A stretch of DNA of 64,000 bases, taken from the NCBI GenBank assembly GCA_947493285.1, contig CANLQH010000001.1:806001-870000 (forward strand). Reading direction: 5' to 3'. Made by a program: the position numbers and the translations under genes. Shown in pieces: positions 1 to 8,022 of this stretch. This DNA is from an uncultured Tenacibaculum sp. (lineage in GTDB: Bacteria; Bacteroidota; Bacteroidia; Flavobacteriales; Flavobacteriaceae). Each line of letters starts with the position of its first letter. Within the stretch, counting starts at the first letter, position 1. Below the pieces are notes generated by a model. It had not been told where the DNA came from. It made no database searches and was given only the letters and a program-made list of their open reading frames with translations.

Positions 1-170
1 TTCTTTATATCTAAGTTCGTTGTACCGAACTCATCTACCTCAACTCCTTCAAAAGAATTATCAGGTCTACGAGAACTGGTTCCTGACACATAGATAAAAT
101 CTCCTACTTGCTTTACATGTGGAAACTTACCTCTTGGTATTGCTTTTCCTTTAATTACTTTACTATCCAT
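1..170 (-). CDS. RidA-family 2-aminomuconate deaminase, N-terminal part (runs off left edge)
   Basis: Only the first 56 codons are inside the window; the gene continues leftward. The reading begins at the ATG whose complement is at 168-170 and contains the stretches KGKAIPRGKFPH and YVSGTSSRRPDN, which I recognise from 2-aminomuconate deaminases, a RidA/YjgF subgroup that removes the amino group from 2-aminomuconate after ring cleavage of 3-hydroxyanthranilate. The start lies 4 bases after the stop of the DUF1697 gene, downstream of kynurenine 3-monooxygenase and kynureninase, so it is most likely the fourth gene of a kynurenine operon. The substrate is inferred from motif memory and context; a generic RidA enamine/imine deaminase is the alternative. 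Confidence 0.85.
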   Translation of the reverse strand, partial: MDSKVIKGKAIPRGKFPHVKQVGDFIYVSGTSSRRPDNSFEGVEVDEFGTTNLDIK

Positions 171-174
171 ATTT

Positions 175-699
175 TTATGCCTCTGTTACCATTTCAAGTA
201 ACTTAATTGTTGTTTTATAATTGCGAGTCGTAGCTATTACATTTAGCTTTTTCTCGATAGTGTTATTTGTTAGTTTCGTTTTAGCAAAAGTTGATGGACA
301 ATACAAATACACCACATCGTTATCTATTTTATATTGATCTTCATTAATTCCTTTGATTTCAATTTCTGATTGATTGGTAGTTTTACTTAAAAAAGAAAAC
401 GCTACTATTTTTTCATTTTCAACTGAAAAAGGATAATTATCTATTACTGCCCTCCACTCTTTTGGAGTTCTTATCAATACAGGAATATCATATCCGAACT
501 TAGTTAAAATCTCATCTTTTATCTTTTTACAGATTACAGATTTACTTTCTTCAGAACTAAGTAAAATATTTCCACTTTGAATATATGTTCTTACATTTTG
601 AAAACCTAAACCGTTTAATAACTCACGTAATTCTGCCATAGGAAGTTTATTTTTTCCTGACACATTTATTCCACGAAGTAAAACGATATATGTTTTCAT
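175..699 (-). CDS. DUF1697 family protein
   Basis: A 174-residue protein that is full length for DUF1697 and shows the family's N-terminal signature LLRGINVSGKN (residues 7-17) and YIQSGNILLSS (about 39-49). No biochemical role is firmly known for the family. It has no signal peptide or membrane segment and is probably cytoplasmic. Its ATG directly abuts the stop codon of kmo, and its stop is 4 bases before the next gene, so it is co-transcribed with the kynurenine genes. I know of no reason for a DUF1697 protein to be needed for tryptophan catabolism, so this may be either a passenger or a hidden pathway component. Confidence 0.88.
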   Translation of the reverse strand: MKTYIVLLRGINVSGKNKLPMAELRELLNGLGFQNVRTYIQSGNILLSSEESKSVICKKIKDEILTKFGYDIPVLIRTPKEWRAVIDNYPFSVENEKIVAFSFLSKTTNQSEIEIKGINEDQYKIDNDVVYLYCPSTFAKTKLTNNTIEKKLNVIATTRNYKTTIKLLEMVTEA

Positions 700-2094
700 T
701 TACAAACCTGCTATTTTATCCTCTTCTAAAATTTCGTTCGTTTCTTTTTGTACTCTTTTTAGTACTTCTTTTAAATCAGAAATATCCCCTAAATCATTAT
801 CAGCAACCATATTTAACAAAGCTTTGTCTTGTGCTCGTCCTTTAGTCATTGCTTCATGGTAACCAATGTTTTCATTAAATGTTACCATTGAGTATTTAGA
901 GAAATATTTATTCGGAAAACTCTTCTCTAACTCCATTTCTAATTTTCGTTTTTCTTTAAAAATAGGATTTGCAACATGGTCTCTCATTTCGTAATAATTC
1001 TCAACCGCTAAATCTCCAATAGCATCTGCATCCTTTTTTCTTGTTTTTTGATACCCTTTAAAAGTAGCATTCCAGCTTCCTAAGTTTTGATTTAAAATTT
1101 TATCTAAAACCGTTACATCTTCAAAAGAAGCATTCATTCCTTGTCCGTAAAACGGAACAACCGCATGTGCTGCGTCTCCCATTAACAGAGTATTACCCTT
1201 GTAATACCAAGGTGAACATTTTACAGTTCCTAAAGCTCCTGTTGGATTATTAGCAAACTCTTCTGCTATATTTGGAATTAACTTTAACGCATCTGGAAAC
1301 TGAGTTTGGAAGAAATCTTTTATTTTTTCTTCAGAATCTAACCCTTCAAAGTGATATGCTCCTTCTTCATGTCCTAAAAACAAGGTTACTGTAAAACTAC
1401 CATCTAAGTTTGGTAATGCAATTAGCATATAATCTCCACGAGGCCAAATATGTAAATGATCTTTACTTATTTGATGTTTTCCGTTTGTATCAGCTGTAAT
1501 TTCTAATTCTTTATATCCGTGTGTTAAATAATTTTGCGAATAGCTAAATAAAAACTTCTTTTCTAAATAATAACTCTTGCGAAGTATTGAGCCTGCACCG
1601 TCTGTTCCAAAAATCACATCTGCGTTTACAAAAAACTCTTCTTTTGTTTCGTAACTCTTAAAATTAGCGATGGTATTTTCTATATCTACGGATGTACATT
1701 TTGAATTAAAATGAATAGTTACATTTTCGTGCTTCTCAGCTTCAGTTAACAAAATACCATTTAAATCTCCTCTTGAAATTGAATTGATATACTCATTTTC
1801 TCTCCCTGAATAGTTAGAAGCAAAAGTATTCCCTTCAATATCGTGAATTAAACGCCCATACATTGGAATACATATTTCACGGGCTTTCTCTTCTACTCCA
1901 GCCAATCGTAATGCTTTGAAACCACGATCTGATAAAGCTAAATTGATAGACCTCCCAGCGGAAATATCTGTGGTTCTTAAATCTGGGCGACTTTCGTACA
2001 CCTCAACTTTATAACCTCTTTGTGCTAAACGCAATGCTAGTAGGCTACCACATAAACCAGCTCCAATAATTAATATATTATCCTTTTTATTCAT
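700..2094 (-). CDS. kmo: kynurenine 3-monooxygenase
   Basis: FAD-dependent hydroxylase that converts L-kynurenine to 3-hydroxykynurenine with NADPH and O2. The 464-residue protein starts with the dinucleotide-binding motif IIGAGLCG (9-16), has GTDGAG at 163-168 and the second FAD motif MGDAAHAVVPFYGQG around 305-319, as in class A flavoprotein monooxygenases. Length fits bacterial KMO proteins. It lies 1 base downstream of kynU and directly abuts the DUF1697 gene, so translation is probably coupled along the operon. With kynureninase it yields 3-hydroxyanthranilate; the deaminase further down implies that the operon goes on to ring cleavage beyond the left edge. Confidence 0.95.
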   Translation of the reverse strand: MNKKDNILIIGAGLCGSLLALRLAQRGYKVEVYESRPDLRTTDISAGRSINLALSDRGFKALRLAGVEEKAREICIPMYGRLIHDIEGNTFASNYSGRENEYINSISRGDLNGILLTEAEKHENVTIHFNSKCTSVDIENTIANFKSYETKEEFFVNADVIFGTDGAGSILRKSYYLEKKFLFSYSQNYLTHGYKELEITADTNGKHQISKDHLHIWPRGDYMLIALPNLDGSFTVTLFLGHEEGAYHFEGLDSEEKIKDFFQTQFPDALKLIPNIAEEFANNPTGALGTVKCSPWYYKGNTLLMGDAAHAVVPFYGQGMNASFEDVTVLDKILNQNLGSWNATFKGYQKTRKKDADAIGDLAVENYYEMRDHVANPIFKEKRKLEMELEKSFPNKYFSKYSMVTFNENIGYHEAMTKGRAQDKALLNMVADNDLGDISDLKEVLKRVQKETNEILEEDKIAGL

Positions 2095-2095
2095 C

Positions 2096-3355
2096 TTACA
2101 ACAACCCTTTTAAAATCTCAACCATTCTAAATACATCTTCAAAACTATTATACATTGGTACTGGTGCACAACGAATTACATCAGGCTCTCTCCAATCGGT
2201 AATAATATTATTCTCAGTTAATTTGTGATGTAAACTTTTATCAGCATTTTTTACTTGAATTGATAATTGACATCCTCTTTCTTTTGGATTAGCTGGTGTA
2301 ATAATCTTAATTCTGTCAGTATCTATTTCATTGATTAAAAACTCAAAATATCCTGTTAACTTTTCTGATTTTCCGCGTAAAGCTTCCATACCCACTTTAT
2401 CAAACATATCTAACGACGCTTTAATCGCAGCCATAGATAATATTGGTGGGTTTGACAATTGCCATCCTTCACCTCCTGCCATTACATCAAAAGGTTGACG
2501 CATGTTAAAACGTGTTTCTTTATTATGATTCCACCAACCTGAAAAACGTGGTAATTCTTTATTATGTGCGTGTTTTTCATGCACAAATAAGCCTCCTAAA
2601 CTTCCTGGACCAGAATTCAAATACTTATAAGTACACCAAGCTGCGAAATCCACTCCGCTATCATGTAATTCTGGAGAAATATTTCCTGCTCCGTGCGCTA
2701 AATCGATTCCAACCATGCAATCTTTTGAATGTCCTATTTCTGCAATACGCTTTAAATCTAAATATTGACCAGTGTAATAGTTTACGCCTCCAATTAATAA
2801 TAAAGCTATTTCATCGCCTTGCTCTGAAACTATTTGCTCTAAATCTTCAATATTTAAAAGCTCTTCTCCTTCACGAGGCTTCCATTCAATTAAACCTTCT
2901 TCTGCGTCAAATCCGTGAAACTTTAATTGCGATTGCACCGCATATCTATCAGAAGGAAAGGCATCAGATTCTATTACAATTTTATACTTCTTTTTTGTGG
3001 GTTGATAAAACGATACCATTAATAAATGAAGATTCGTTGTTAATGTATTCATCACCACAACCTCCAAAGGTTTTGCACCAACAATTTTTGCCATTTTTTC
3101 TGTCAAAAATTCATGATATGGCATCCAAGGATTTTTAGCTTCAAAATGACCTTCTACACCGTAGTTTGCCCAATCGTCTAATTCTTGTTGAATATACTTT
3201 TGAGTTTGCTTTGGTTGTAACCCTAAAGAGTTTCCTGTAAAATACAACCAGTCGTTTCCTTCTGTATCTTTTGGTATATGGAATTGCTCTCTTAAATAAG
3301 ATAACTTATCTTCTTTATCTTGCTGTTGTGCGTAATCTAATGTTGCTTTGTGCAT
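2096..3355 (-). CDS. kynU: kynureninase
   Basis: PLP-dependent hydrolase that cleaves kynurenine or 3-hydroxykynurenine into (3-hydroxy)anthranilate and alanine. The 419-residue protein has the fold-type I signature: IDLAHGAGN with Asp218 expected to pair with the PLP ring nitrogen, and WCTYKYLNSGPGS with Lys244 as the Schiff-base lysine. The N-terminal substrate motif FTGNSLGLQP (about 39-48) is also typical. It is the first gene of the minus-strand operon; its ATG is at 3355, and 148 bases separate it from the divergent IclR regulator. Regulation by that IclR protein through the palindrome in the gap is likely but inferred. Confidence 0.95.
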   Translation of the reverse strand: MHKATLDYAQQQDKEDKLSYLREQFHIPKDTEGNDWLYFTGNSLGLQPKQTQKYIQQELDDWANYGVEGHFEAKNPWMPYHEFLTEKMAKIVGAKPLEVVVMNTLTTNLHLLMVSFYQPTKKKYKIVIESDAFPSDRYAVQSQLKFHGFDAEEGLIEWKPREGEELLNIEDLEQIVSEQGDEIALLLIGGVNYYTGQYLDLKRIAEIGHSKDCMVGIDLAHGAGNISPELHDSGVDFAAWCTYKYLNSGPGSLGGLFVHEKHAHNKELPRFSGWWNHNKETRFNMRQPFDVMAGGEGWQLSNPPILSMAAIKASLDMFDKVGMEALRGKSEKLTGYFEFLINEIDTDRIKIITPANPKERGCQLSIQVKNADKSLHHKLTENNIITDWREPDVIRCAPVPMYNSFEDVFRMVEILKGLL

Positions 3356-3431
3356 GTTTCTTTTATTTCAAAAAACCATTTATTGAGAACACTAAAGATA
3401 CTTGAATTATTATCAAATTAAAAACCATAGT

Positions 3432-3448
3432 GTTTCACTAAATGAAAC
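3432..3448. promoter_or_regulatory. 17-bp palindrome, candidate IclR operator
   Basis: GTTTCA-ctaaa-TGAAAC is a perfect 6+6 inverted repeat with a 5-base spacer, placed in the 148-bp gap between kynU (minus) and the IclR gene (plus). IclR regulators commonly bind short palindromes of this type in divergent promoter regions. Binding is inferred from position and symmetry only. Confidence 0.55.
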
Positions 3449-3503
3449 GTTGTTTTATAAATCTACACTTTTTTAATATCTTAGCCAAAACGAATTGTAA
3501 AAA

Positions 3504-4274
3504 ATGAGCTCTGACAATAAAACTTTAAACCAATCGATTATAAAAGCTTTCACAGTACTTGATGCTTTTACAAATGATAAAAAAGAATGGGGAGTTAGAG
3601 AGCTAGCTAATAAAACCGGTTACAACAAAAGCACAACCTATCGTTTACTAAACACTTTAGCTTCGTTAAACATTGTTCATCAAAATAGTAATGAAAAGTA
3701 TAGTTTAGGCAGCAAACTATTTGAATTAGGAAACAGAGTTGCCATCTATAAAACCATAGCAAAATCGACAAACAACCCGATAAAAAATGTTGCTTTAGAA
3801 ATTCAGGAAACCGTGTTACTGAGTATTTTAAAAGAACATCAAGTATTTCATATTAATAAAGCAGACAGTTTACATGGTTTAAAAATTAATACTTCAATTG
3901 GTTCTTATCAACCTATTCATGCAACAGCATCTGGTAAATTATTACTCGCTTTCTCTGACAAAACTGATGAAATTTTAAAAAACATTGAGCTAACAAAAGT
4001 CACTCAACATACTATTACAAACGCAAAGGCATTCAAAAAAGAATTAACTAAAACTGTAAATCAAGACTATGCTTTAGATATTGAAGAATTTGAACTTGGC
4101 TTAGTTAGTATTGCAATTCCAATTAGAAATAGACAACAGAATATTATTGCTAGTATTAGTGCTTCTGGTCCTTTAAGTAGGTTTAGAACAGAAAACATTC
4201 CTAACTATATTTCTATTTTAAAAAAGGGAGCTACTCTTATAGAAGAAGAATTTAAAGATTTTGATAGCTTATAA
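3504..4274 (+). CDS. IclR-family transcriptional regulator of the kynurenine operon
   Basis: A 256-residue regulator with a winged helix-turn-helix at about 10-65 (WGVRELANKTGYNKSTTYR is the recognition region) followed by the IclR effector-binding domain (about 80-250; HATASGKLLLAF is characteristic). IclR proteins bind a small metabolite and act as repressors or activators of the adjacent catabolic operon. It is transcribed away from kynU, across a gap containing a 17-bp palindrome, so it most likely controls the kynurenine genes with kynurenine or a downstream metabolite as ligand. The ligand is not shown by the sequence. It ends 3 bases before the stop of the converging lipoprotein gene. 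Confidence 0.9.
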   Translation: MSSDNKTLNQSIIKAFTVLDAFTNDKKEWGVRELANKTGYNKSTTYRLLNTLASLNIVHQNSNEKYSLGSKLFELGNRVAIYKTIAKSTNNPIKNVALEIQETVLLSILKEHQVFHINKADSLHGLKINTSIGSYQPIHATASGKLLLAFSDKTDEILKNIELTKVTQHTITNAKAFKKELTKTVNQDYALDIEEFELGLVSIAIPIRNRQQNIIASISASGPLSRFRTENIPNYISILKKGATLIEEEFKDFDSL

Positions 4275-4277
4275 CTA

Positions 4278-4940
4278 TCAATCAACCTTTCTATACACTT
4301 TATATAATCTATCAGAAATTATAGAACAGTAAACTGACTTTGATAAAACTAGTAATTTATTTTTTCTTATTGAATAATCTAAATCCTCCCCATCTTTAAC
4401 TGATAAATACCTCTTAAAACAAAAATTCGCTTTTTTTATTTGAATTTTATTCTCTTTAACCAGAATTCCATTTTTATATGTTTTTATAAAAAAATCTTTA
4501 GTGATAATGACTCTTTCTTTTGGGACATAGTTACCAACTACAAAAGCTTCTATATTAACCAACTCCCATTCACCGACTAAATCATTATAGCTAGTTATTT
4601 TTCTCCCTCTATCTATCTTTTCAATTCTATTTAAAGCAAAAACCCCTAAACTAGAATTACTTAACTCTGAATAAAACTTCAAATAATCTTCAACTAATAA
4701 TGAATCTAAAATTTGATACTTGGCAAATTCATCTTTAGGAAGATAAACAGTATCCTTTCTTTTTCTAATTAAGCTTAAATCTTCATCTCTTTTTAACAAC
4801 TCTTCTAATCTAAAACTTGGAGCTTTCTTTAAAGAATCAATATTCCTTTCTAATTTCTTTACCTTTTCTGTTAATTCCTTCTCTTTTGAAATGCATGAAA
4901 AGAAAGTCAAAATAAGTAGCAAATAAAAAATGCTTTTCAT
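4278..4940 (-). CDS. hypothetical lipoprotein with coiled coil
   Basis: I do not recognise the family. The start at 4940 gives a classical lipoprotein signal: Met-Lys, a hydrophobic run and a lipobox ending FFSC, so the mature protein is lipid-anchored. Next come heptad-like charged residues (KELTEKVKKLERNIDSLKK), then a globular region of about 150 residues without recognisable motif. Longer reading is possible to an ATG at 4967 or a TTG at 4970, but both would place a charged segment before the signal peptide. The start codon sits inside the terminator hairpin of the upstream serBA gene (see separate entry), so expression may depend on read-through. Confidence 0.75.
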   Translation of the reverse strand: MKSIFYLLLILTFFSCISKEKELTEKVKKLERNIDSLKKAPSFRLEELLKRDEDLSLIRKRKDTVYLPKDEFAKYQILDSLLVEDYLKFYSELSNSSLGVFALNRIEKIDRGRKITSYNDLVGEWELVNIEAFVVGNYVPKERVIITKDFFIKTYKNGILVKENKIQIKKANFCFKRYLSVKDGEDLDYSIRKNKLLVLSKSVYCSIISDRLYKVYRKVD

Positions 4941-4967
4941 AGTATATTTTTTAACTATGAAAAGCAT
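4928..4967 (-). terminator. intrinsic terminator of the serB-serA fusion gene, overlapping the next start codon
   Basis: A perfect 14-bp inverted repeat (4930-4943 with 4954-4967, 10-base loop) is followed on the minus strand by TTTTTATTT. It begins 26 bases after the serBA stop. The downstream arm ATGAAAAGCAT plus the T-run is also the start of the lipoprotein gene (codons Met-Lys-Ser-Ile-Phe). Confidence 0.75.
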
Positions 4968-4992
4968 CAATATTTATTCCAAACTTTAATTT

Positions 4993-6885
4993 CTAATACA
5001 ATACTCTAAATTTAATTGTTCCATCCACTTTACGAAGTTTTGCAATTACTTCTTGGTTGTATTCTTTATCTACATCAGTAATTACATAACCAACTTTTTC
5101 ATCAGTAGATAAGTATTGTCCAGTAATATTTAATTCATATTTAGCCAAGACTTTATTAATTTTCGCCATTACACCTGGTACGTTTTTATGAATGTGTAAA
5201 AAACGATGTGCATTGGTTTGTCTAGGTAATCTGATATTTGGAAAATTAACAGCATCCACTGTATTACCTGAATTGATGTAAGCCATTATTTTACTCGGAA
5301 CAAAATCTGCAATATCTTTCTGAGCTTCTTCTGTACTACCACCAACATGCGGCGTTAATATCACATTATCCAACCCTTTTAATTCTGTGTAAAAATCACC
5401 GTTTTTTCTTGGCTCTTCTGGATATACATCCACAGCACAACCAGCAATTTTACCTGATTTAATAGCAGCTACTAAAGCTTCAATATCAACTACAAATCCA
5501 CGAGAAAGATTTACAAAATGAACACCATCTTTCATCTGCTCAATTTCTTCTTTACCTATATAATTTTTGTTTGCTGCATTATCATCAATATGCAAAGTCA
5601 CTACATCAGAAATATTTAACAACTCTTTTAATGTACTAATTTTCGTTGCATTACCAAGAGCCAACTTATCTTCAACATCATAATAATACACATCCATTCC
5701 AAGTGCTTCTGCTAAAACAGATAATTGCTTACCTATATTACCATAACCAACAATTCCTAGTTTTTTACCACGTACCTCTCTTGAACCTTGCGCGGTTTTA
5801 TTCCATTGCCCGTTATGCAATTCAGTACTACGCTGAAAAACACTACGCATTAGCATGATAATTTCACCAATCGCTAACTCAACCACCGAACGCGTATTAC
5901 TATAAGGTGCATTAAAAACAACTACCCCGTTTTCTTTTGCAGCTACTAAATCAATTTGTTTTGTACCGATACAAAAAGCTGAAACCACCATTAATTTTTC
6001 AGCAGCTTCTATTACTCTTTTTGTTACTTGCGTTTTAGATCGAATTCCTAAAACATGTACGTCTTTCAGTTTTTCAATTAATTCATCTTCTGACAAACTT
6101 CTTGAAACCGTTTCTACCGAAAAACCATCTCCAGATAACCTTGTAAACGCATCTGGATGCACGTTTTCTAATAATAAAATTTTTATTCTATTCTTTGGAT
6201 ATGATATATTTCTTGGCAATTTATTTACGTATAAAAATTCATCTAAATTTGGGGTAACATGATCTGCGTTTTCAACAGTTTTTTCTCTTGACACATTCTC
6301 AGTATAGGCAAAAAACTTATCCGCTACTCCAGCTTCTCTGGTTACAGCATCACTATACCCATCCCCTATTACTTGTATTTCTCCTTCAAGATTTAAATCT
6401 TGTAAGCATTCAATTTTTCCGTTATGTTTTGATAGAGGATTTTCTGCATCGAAACCTATAATTTGATCATTAGCATCAAATTCAAAAGTATTGGCAAATA
6501 CCCTTTCTGATGGTATATTATATTCTGCAACAATAGGGTCTATAAATTCTTTAAATCCTGCAGATATCACATAAATATCCTCTGAGAAATTTTCAAAAAA
6601 CTCCCTGTTACTCTCAATAGAATGAGAAACTTTTTGTTTTAACTCTTTAATTAAAAAAGTTAAATCTGATTTTTTCGCATTCAATAACTGAATACGCTTT
6701 TCTAAAGATTGAGGAAAGGAAATATCACCATCTATTCCTTGGTTGGTGATATTAATAATCTCCTGAATAATTTCTTTTCTCCTTGGGTTTCCCGCTAAGG
6801 TGATTTCTGCTAAAACATCTAATGCTTCTACTCTTGTGAGAGTACTATCGAAATCAAAAACGAAATTTCGTTTTACTAAACTCAT
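4993..6885 (-). CDS. bifunctional phosphoserine phosphatase - D-3-phosphoglycerate dehydrogenase fusion
   Basis: The 630-residue protein joins the last and first steps of L-serine synthesis. Residues 1-220 are a HAD phosphatase like SerB: DFDSTL (11-16) is the nucleophile motif, VISAGF is motif II and GDGYSD (174-179) the metal-binding motif. Residues 233-545 are a SerA-type dehydrogenase: GYGNIG (380-385) binds NAD, and Arg462, Glu490 and His513 are the expected catalytic residues. Residues 560-630 form an ACT domain, probably for serine feedback. All key residues are present in both halves. I start at ATG 6885; a TTG start at 6936 would add 17 unlikely residues. The middle enzyme, SerC, is not in this window. 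Confidence 0.9.
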   Translation of the reverse strand: MSLVKRNFVFDFDSTLTRVEALDVLAEITLAGNPRRKEIIQEIINITNQGIDGDISFPQSLEKRIQLLNAKKSDLTFLIKELKQKVSHSIESNREFFENFSEDIYVISAGFKEFIDPIVAEYNIPSERVFANTFEFDANDQIIGFDAENPLSKHNGKIECLQDLNLEGEIQVIGDGYSDAVTREAGVADKFFAYTENVSREKTVENADHVTPNLDEFLYVNKLPRNISYPKNRIKILLLENVHPDAFTRLSGDGFSVETVSRSLSEDELIEKLKDVHVLGIRSKTQVTKRVIEAAEKLMVVSAFCIGTKQIDLVAAKENGVVVFNAPYSNTRSVVELAIGEIIMLMRSVFQRSTELHNGQWNKTAQGSREVRGKKLGIVGYGNIGKQLSVLAEALGMDVYYYDVEDKLALGNATKISTLKELLNISDVVTLHIDDNAANKNYIGKEEIEQMKDGVHFVNLSRGFVVDIEALVAAIKSGKIAGCAVDVYPEEPRKNGDFYTELKGLDNVILTPHVGGSTEEAQKDIADFVPSKIMAYINSGNTVDAVNFPNIRLPRQTNAHRFLHIHKNVPGVMAKINKVLAKYELNITGQYLSTDEKVGYVITDVDKEYNQEVIAKLRKVDGTIKFRVLY

Positions 6886-7075
6886 GTTGTTTTTTACTCT
6901 TTTTGTTGTGTTGTTGTTGAGTGAACGAATGTACAAAGGTTTTTATTAACAGCTTAATCTCTACATAATTTAGTTACAAATAGTAATCAATTGTAAATCC
7001 ATTCTTTCTTATAACAATTAAACAATCATTTTCCCGAATGTTATTTATCATATCGTAATTATTCGAAAAGTATTT

Positions 7076-7891
7076 TTACCAGACAATTAATAACAGTATC
7101 CACCAAATAATTGGAAGCGCCTCCACAAAAAAGGAACTGTAATATCTAGATTGGTTTTCACTTGCCTTCATCAACAATATAAAAATCAATAAAGAGAAAA
7201 CTATAAATAAGGTTCTATAACCAATATTTGAAGTTATTATAAACTCTAAAATTAGGCAGATACTTAATAAGACATATCCTAACATCTTTGTCTTTTGTAT
7301 TCCAATTTTTCGAGGAATGGTTTGTAAAGAAATAGAATCGTATTTCATATCTCTAATATCAAAAGGTAAAATTAACACCACCACTAAAAAAAAACGTTGA
7401 ACTGCCGTTAAGCACAATTGATTTGTAAATTCCTCTTTTACATCTAAAACAGGGACAAATACAGTTGCTCCTACCCAAACCAAGGCTACTATAATAATTT
7501 TTAGATACCCAATGCTTCTCAGGTTTTTTTGAAATCCACTTAAAAAAGGAATCGCATATAACAAGGTTAACACTCCCAAAGGCACAAACAACAAAAGTGT
7601 TTTTATAGATAATTGCCAAGCATAATAACACAATAACAAAAAGCAAATCAAAGAAAAAATCTGAATTACTTTTAAGTGTGTTGCTAAACTTCTATGATGC
7701 AATTTTGCAACACCAGCGTATTTCACAAAATTATACCCCGTAATTGTTCCAAAAAAAATAAAATAATCTAATGGCTCATTATATGGCAAATCAAAATATA
7801 AGGCTGTTATTCTAACCAAAGCATATACTGCTAAGGCTACATGAATACTAGCATTTATATAAAAGTTAAATAGTTGTTGTAAAAAGCGCAT
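7076..7891 (-). CDS. UbiA-like integral membrane protein
   Basis: A 271-residue protein with about eight predicted membrane segments. PFDIRDMKYDS (176-186) resembles the second Asp-rich motif (DxxxD) of UbiA prenyltransferases, with Asp178, Asp181 and Asp185. The first motif is weak: only GYNFVKYAG (Asn54) is visible where two aspartates normally follow. It may be a UbiA-superfamily member acting on an isoprenoid, or a family derivative that has lost transferase activity. A TATTTTTG box lies on the minus strand at 7896-7903, only a few bases from the ATG, which would give a nearly leaderless transcript. It is isolated between serBA and gcvP. Confidence 0.7.
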   Translation of the reverse strand: MRFLQQLFNFYINASIHVALAVYALVRITALYFDLPYNEPLDYFIFFGTITGYNFVKYAGVAKLHHRSLATHLKVIQIFSLICFLLLCYYAWQLSIKTLLLFVPLGVLTLLYAIPFLSGFQKNLRSIGYLKIIIVALVWVGATVFVPVLDVKEEFTNQLCLTAVQRFFLVVVLILPFDIRDMKYDSISLQTIPRKIGIQKTKMLGYVLLSICLILEFIITSNIGYRTLFIVFSLLIFILLMKASENQSRYYSSFFVEALPIIWWILLLIVW

Positions 7892-7989
7892 AAAACAAAA
7901 ATAATCTTTCTGTTTATAACCTTAACTTTTGGTTAATAAAATATTGTTTTTAAACAAAAAATATACATTTAAAAACCATTCAATTTCAT

Positions 7990-7997
7990 TATTTTTG
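7990..7997 (+). promoter_or_regulatory. -7 promoter box of gcvP
   Basis: TATTTTTG fits the Bacteroidota TAnnTTTG consensus and lies 25 bases before the gcvP ATG. No clear TTG -33 element is found at 17-23 bases upstream, so confidence is moderate. Confidence 0.45.
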
Positions 7998-8022
7998 AGC
8001 CACTTAAAACAAACAACACAAA

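Noticed and set aside
2512..3138. Long open frame on the plus strand opposite kynU (208 codons)
   Set aside because: It lies wholly inside the well supported kynureninase gene on the other strand, is Leu-rich with no domain and reflects codon bias.
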